Assembly (NCBI RefSeq): GCF_051513965.1
Contig: NZ_CP195847.1
Coordinates: 1,426,001-1,490,000, forward strand
DNA from: Paramicrobacterium sp051513965
Lineage (GTDB): Bacteria > Actinomycetota > Actinomycetes > Actinomycetales > Microbacteriaceae
Reading direction: 5' to 3'
Length of the DNA: 64,000 nt
The position numbers and the translations under genes were made by a program. Under the pieces are notes generated by a model. The model made no database searches, was not told the origin of the DNA, and saw nothing but the letters and a program-made list of their open reading frames with translations. Positions 60,929-64,000 of this stretch are shown piece by piece. Every line of letters begins with the position of its first letter. Position 1 is the first letter of the stretch.

Positions 60929-62232
60929 GTGTCGTCGTCGGACACGGCCGAGACGTCGGTGACAGGGTCAGTCACCGCTTCACCACGATACAGGCTCTCG
61001 AAGGTCGACAGTGTGTTCTGAATGTCATGAGCTCGGATCATCTCGAGAGACGCGCGCTTCATGCGATCGCGTTCCTCGGGCGGTGCGGTGAGGACATCTG
61101 TGAGCCTCGCCGCGAGCTCTTTCGAATCGCCAGGCGTGAAGAGATACCCATTCACTCCGTCATTGACGAGGTGTGGCAAGGCCATGGCATCCGCCGCGAC
61201 GACGGGAAGTCCCGTGGCCATGGCCTCCATGGTTACGATGCTTTGGAGCTCTGCGATCGATGGCATAGCGAGAACGGATGCCGACGAATACGCCGCCCGA
61301 AGCTGTTCATCTGTGACGTATCCCGTGAACGTGACGCGGTCATCCACACCCAGTTGATGACTCAAGCTCTCGAGATTCTTCTTCTGGTCACCGCCCCCGA
61401 TGATCTCAAGCGTTGCGTCGAGGGAGGGCTCCAGCGCAGCGAAGGCTCGGAGAAGCACATCGATCTGCTTCTCCCCCGTGATGCGCCCCACGAAGATGAT
61501 CCGCTTCGAAGACGAATGGGTGAAGTCTGGTGAATAGTCCGAAGCATTGATGCCGCAGGAAATCGCGTGAACGCCCGTCCGCTCCGTCGACCTCTCGAGG
61601 AAATCCGCTGCCTTGCGTGTGGGCGTCGTGACGGCCGACGCGAGCCCCAGAATCTTCCGGGCGTCGTTCCACATGATGGACACCGCCTTCTTCTGGATGA
61701 ATCGAGGCAACATCGTGAATTCCAGAAGGTTCTCTGGCATGAGGTGGTTCGTGGCGACGACTCGGATACCGCGTTTCGCAGCCTCGATCGTCATTCCTCG
61801 TCCGACGACAAGGAACGACTGCGAGTGCACGACGTCCGGCTTCACCCGATCCAGGATGCGAGCGGCATTGTGGCGCGAACGCCATGGAAGAGCGAAGCGC
61901 AGCCAGTCGTGCGGGTACCAGCGCCAGCTGTAGAGGCGGTGCACTGTCATGCGCTGTCCCTCGTGCGTCTCTGTCCACGTCCCGTGGCGTCGAGAGGACG
62001 CCGGTGCCACGACGTGGACGTCGTGGCCGCGCTCGACGAGACCCGCCGCCAGGCGTTCCGCGAATCGCGCCGCGCCGTTCACATCGGGAGCGAATGTGTC
62101 AGCGGCGATGAGCACTCTGAGAGGACGCGCGGTCCCATGATTCTCCGTGTCGTGCTTCTGGGGCTCAGGCAAGGTGGATGTCGTTCCTCCGTATCGGCTG
62201 CGAGTCTCATCGCAGTCATCGGTGCGCCGCAC
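60919..62232 (-). CDS. glycosyltransferase family 4 protein
   Basis: 437 aa. A non-conserved N-terminus of about 35 aa precedes the GT-B fold: LRVLIAADTFAPDVNGAARFAERLAAGL, then the C-terminal RIIFVGRITGEKQIDVLLRAF and PSIAELQSIVTMEAMATGLPVVAADAMALPHLV with the nucleotide-sugar motif. It resembles actinobacterial mannosyl- or glucosyltransferases such as PimB/MgtA; the donor and acceptor are unknown. GTG start without a ribosome site. TAGAAT at 62259-62264 is a likely -10. The last three codons and stop lie inside the tRNA gene. Confidence 0.85.
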   Translation of the reverse strand: MRRTDDCDETRSRYGGTTSTLPEPQKHDTENHGTARPLRVLIAADTFAPDVNGAARFAERLAAGLVERGHDVHVVAPASSRRHGTWTETHEGQRMTVHRLYSWRWYPHDWLRFALPWRSRHNAARILDRVKPDVVHSQSFLVVGRGMTIEAAKRGIRVVATNHLMPENLLEFTMLPRFIQKKAVSIMWNDARKILGLASAVTTPTRKAADFLERSTERTGVHAISCGINASDYSPDFTHSSSKRIIFVGRITGEKQIDVLLRAFAALEPSLDATLEIIGGGDQKKNLESLSHQLGVDDRVTFTGYVTDEQLRAAYSSASVLAMPSIAELQSIVTMEAMATGLPVVAADAMALPHLVNDGVNGYLFTPGDSKELAARLTDVLTAPPEERDRMKRASLEMIRAHDIQNTLSTFESLYRGEAVTDPVTDVSAVSDDDTGR

Positions 62233-62258
62233 GCGCGTTCGATCGCGCAGACGTCGTT

Positions 62259-62264
62259 ATTCTA
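62259..62264 (-). promoter_or_regulatory. -10 element of the GT4 gene
   Basis: TAGAAT on the minus strand, predicting a start about 20 bases before the GTG. No matching -35 was seen. Confidence 0.45.
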
Positions 62265-62314
62265 GTCGCGCGAACGGTCGAAACCGGTCGGGACGTGGCT
62301 GCATGTCAGCATCC

Positions 62315-63238
62315 TCACTGTTTCGCCTGAGGGTGATGCCGCGCGAGCTGGAACACTCCCCAGATCGCAGCCCCACCGGCGATGACGAATGCGAAGACAG
62401 CCCAGAGCGGCGCTCCGAACGCTTCGTGAAGCACGATAATGCCAATTGCGACGGCGACGAGCGGGTCGATGACCGTGAGACCGGCGATGACGAGATCGGG
62501 CGGACCGGAGGCGTAGGCGTTCTGCACGAAGTACGCGCCGAGTGCTGTGCCGAGAACCACTCCGATGACGCAGAGGATCGTCAACCATCCGAATGTGCCG
62601 TGGGAGATTCTGCTGATGACGACCTTCGCGAGCGTCGCGACGAAGCCGTAGATCGTTCCGGCGGCGATGATGTAGAAAATTGCTCGTGCGCGAGAGCGCG
62701 TGAGCATGAAGATCACGGCGTACACGAGGAGCACGACGCCCATCGCGACGAGGATCGTAAGAAGAGCCGCGGTCGTGACAGGACGATCAATCCCGACGAT
62801 CGCGGCTGTCGTCACGAACAGCGCGATTCCCGTGACACACGCGACGATAGCGACGACGGAACGCCGATTCAGGGTGATGCCCGCGATTCGCGCGTTGAGC
62901 ACTGACGTAATCACGAGTGCGATCGCACCGAGCGGCTGCACGAGGATGAGCGGCGAGAAAGCGAGCGCCGAGAGCTGGAACACAATTGCCAGCGCCAGCA
63001 TCACCGTCCCGATCACCCAGGAGGGGCGCTGCAGGAGCGCCTTGATCTGCGCGAAGTTGAGCCCGCTCGCGGCATCCCGACCGCTGATTCTCTCGACCTT
63101 CACCACACCGCGGTGCTGGAATTGCGCTCCGAGCGACATCAGCACGGCCCCGACGAGAGCAAAAGGGATCCCGATCAGCCGCGCCGGGTCCTGCGTGAAC
63201 TGCTCAGTTATGCCTGACAGATCATCGATCGGGAACAT
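62315..63238 (-). CDS. DMT family transporter-like membrane protein
   Basis: 307 aa with about nine or ten hydrophobic helices in two repeated halves (IGIPFALVGAVLMSLGAQFQHR ... VTAALLTILVAMGVVLLVYAV). LAFSPLILVQPLGAIALVITSVLNARI and LTVIDPLVAVAIGIIVLHEAFGAPL are typical drug/metabolite transporter segments. The substrate is unknown. The start MFPIDDLSG at 63238 is supported by GAGGGTG; the frame runs on upstream antisense to def and is not coding there. It is divergent from def. Confidence 0.85.
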   Translation of the reverse strand: MFPIDDLSGITEQFTQDPARLIGIPFALVGAVLMSLGAQFQHRGVVKVERISGRDAASGLNFAQIKALLQRPSWVIGTVMLALAIVFQLSALAFSPLILVQPLGAIALVITSVLNARIAGITLNRRSVVAIVACVTGIALFVTTAAIVGIDRPVTTAALLTILVAMGVVLLVYAVIFMLTRSRARAIFYIIAAGTIYGFVATLAKVVISRISHGTFGWLTILCVIGVVLGTALGAYFVQNAYASGPPDLVIAGLTVIDPLVAVAIGIIVLHEAFGAPLWAVFAFVIAGGAAIWGVFQLARHHPQAKQ

Positions 63239-63271
63239 CACCCTCAGAGAATACAGTGGGCGTTCTGAAGA

Positions 63272-63277
63272 TAGGCT
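63272..63277 (+). promoter_or_regulatory. -10 element, leaderless def promoter
   Basis: TAGGCT, 6 bases before the ATG of def. Confidence 0.5.
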
Positions 63278-63283
63278 CATTTC

Positions 63284-63850
63284 ATGGCGATACTCCCGAT
63301 CCAGATCCACGGCGCACCGGTCCTGCACGAGCCTGCCGCTCCGGTGGTGGATTTCGACGATTCTCTGCGCGCTCTCGTGGACGACATGTTCGAAACGATG
63401 GATGCCGCCCCTGGAGTCGGCCTGGCCGCACCTCAGGTCGGGGTCGGGAAGCGCCTGTTTGTGTATAGCTACACGAACGACGACGGTTCCGCTTGGCGTG
63501 GCGTCGTGATCAATCCGGTTCTGTACATGACGCCTCCGCCCGCTGGCGTCCCCGACGAGGACGAGGAGTCCGAAGGCTGCCTGTCCTTTCCGGGCGAGCG
63601 TTTCCCGCTGAGGCGGTCTGAGCACGTTGTCGTGACTGGCGTCGACCTCGACGAAAACCCCGTCGAGATTCGAGCCAGCGGATGGCGTGCCCGCATTCTT
63701 CAGCATGAGTTCGACCACTTGGACGGGACGCTGTACATCGATCGACTTGACTCCGCTTACGACCGCATTCTGCTGCGGATCGTCCGCAAGCGCGGTTGGG
63801 GCGCACCGGGAGTCAGCTGGAACCCCGCTGACGAGCGACTCGAAGACTGA
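63284..63850 (+). CDS. def: peptide deformylase
   Basis: 188-aa metalloenzyme removing the formyl group from nascent proteins. All three motifs are present: GVGLAAPQVG, EGCLSFPGE (metal Cys) and QHEFDHLDG (two metal His and catalytic Glu). The ATG follows a -10 hexamer by 6 bases and has no ribosome site. Together with map and rnpB in the window it belongs to the basic translation set, although the genes are not linked. Confidence 0.95.
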   Translation: MAILPIQIHGAPVLHEPAAPVVDFDDSLRALVDDMFETMDAAPGVGLAAPQVGVGKRLFVYSYTNDDGSAWRGVVINPVLYMTPPPAGVPDEDEESEGCLSFPGERFPLRRSEHVVVTGVDLDENPVEIRASGWRARILQHEFDHLDGTLYIDRLDSAYDRILLRIVRKRGWGAPGVSWNPADERLED

Positions 63851-63910
63851 GCCTGCGCCCAATGTCCGCGTGCACTGGCAGCGCCGGCACGTGAGTGGGT
63901 ACCGTGAGCT

Positions 63911-64000
63911 ATGGAACACTCAGATTTCGCGCTGCTCATGCTGATGTATGTGTCCGGCGGTCTTCTCGCGCTGCTCCTCTGGTTGCTGATCATGTGGGCG
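63911..64000 (+). CDS. membrane protein, truncated by window end
   Basis: First 30 codons only (MEHSDFALLMLMYVSGGLLA then Leu-rich). A strongly hydrophobic helix follows an acidic start, as in short single-pass or polytopic membrane proteins. TACCGT lies 5 bases upstream. Not recognised; whether it is a real gene cannot be confirmed from this fragment. Confidence 0.5.
   Translation, partial: MEHSDFALLMLMYVSGGLLALLLWLLIMWA

Noticed and set aside
63239..63919. N-terminal extension of the DMT transporter gene
   Set aside because: This part is antisense to def. The hydrophobic protein begins at the ATG with GAGGGTG upstream.
1..64000. CRISPR array, prophage, toxin-antitoxin or restriction system
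   Set aside because: No regularly spaced repeats, phage structural genes, integrase or paired small toxin genes were seen apart from one IS3 transposase.

Overview
The window looks like a chromosomal segment of a high-G+C Gram-positive actinobacterium, most likely Microbacteriaceae and Microbacterium-like. The evidence is the set of actinobacterial marker families (SepH, DUF3000, DUF3093, DUF3145, DUF3159, DUF3710, DUF4191, DUF4193), a GlnA/GlnE/GlnA2 block, a FasR-FabD-FabH-AcpP-FabF fatty acid synthase locus, polyphosphate glucokinase, and many apparently leaderless genes. It is mostly core housekeeping DNA. The only mobile element is one intact IS3-family insertion. I saw no prophage, CRISPR array, rRNA operon or obvious island, and no stretch over 300 bases lacks a gene.

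Layout. 1-10 kb: 3'-truncated ammonium transporter, ZapE, rhodanese sulfurtransferase plus SufE, a lipase-like hydrolase, DUF3000 with an RNase D-like nuclease, and a thiolase/trifunctional beta-oxidation operon. 10-17 kb: Dxs, aconitase with a palindromic operator candidate, and a dut-DUF3710-DUF3159 group. 17-25 kb: DUF3093, DUF4193, SepH, an alkaline-phosphatase-superfamily enzyme, and convergent topoisomerase IV genes parC and parE. 25-30 kb: a small zinc-binding protein, then the most unusual block: an alanine racemase whose own C-terminal domain lacks the catalytic-Tyr motif, translationally coupled to a separate protein carrying that motif, divergent from an ATP-grasp ligase-like gene, with a CofE-like gamma-glutamyl ligase homologue and sigA beyond. 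30-40 kb: MFS transporter, PAC2 protein, leucyl aminopeptidase, lipoamide dehydrogenase, an E2 subunit lacking the canonical catalytic His, a membrane-anchored pseudokinase-like protein and the IS3 element.

40-51 kb: DUF4191, RDD protein, glnA, glnE, glnA2, SPOR peptide, methionine aminopeptidase, polyphosphate glucokinase, rnpB, a zinc-ribbon coiled-coil protein and Nif3-like protein. 51-57 kb: tRNA-Val, AhpE-like peroxiredoxin and the fatty acid synthase locus. 57-64 kb: DUF3145, PadR regulator with a palindromic site over its promoter, acyltransferase 3, a TagE/TarM-like glycosyltransferase, a CAT-anticodon tRNA overlapping the end of a GT4 gene, a DMT transporter, peptide deformylase and a truncated membrane protein.

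Functional threads are nitrogen assimilation (amt, glnA, glnE, glnA2, with GlnR-like boxes upstream of amt and glnA), fatty acid synthesis and breakdown, central carbon metabolism (acn, lpd, E2, dxs, ppgK), translation and RNA processing (map, def, rnpB, tRNAs), division (zapE, sepH) and envelope chemistry (split racemase, ATP-grasp, glycosyltransferases, acyltransferase). At least twelve genes have a TANNNT hexamer exactly 6 or 7 bases before the start codon, which suggests leaderless mRNAs. Family names rest on recognised motifs read by eye; no database search was run.
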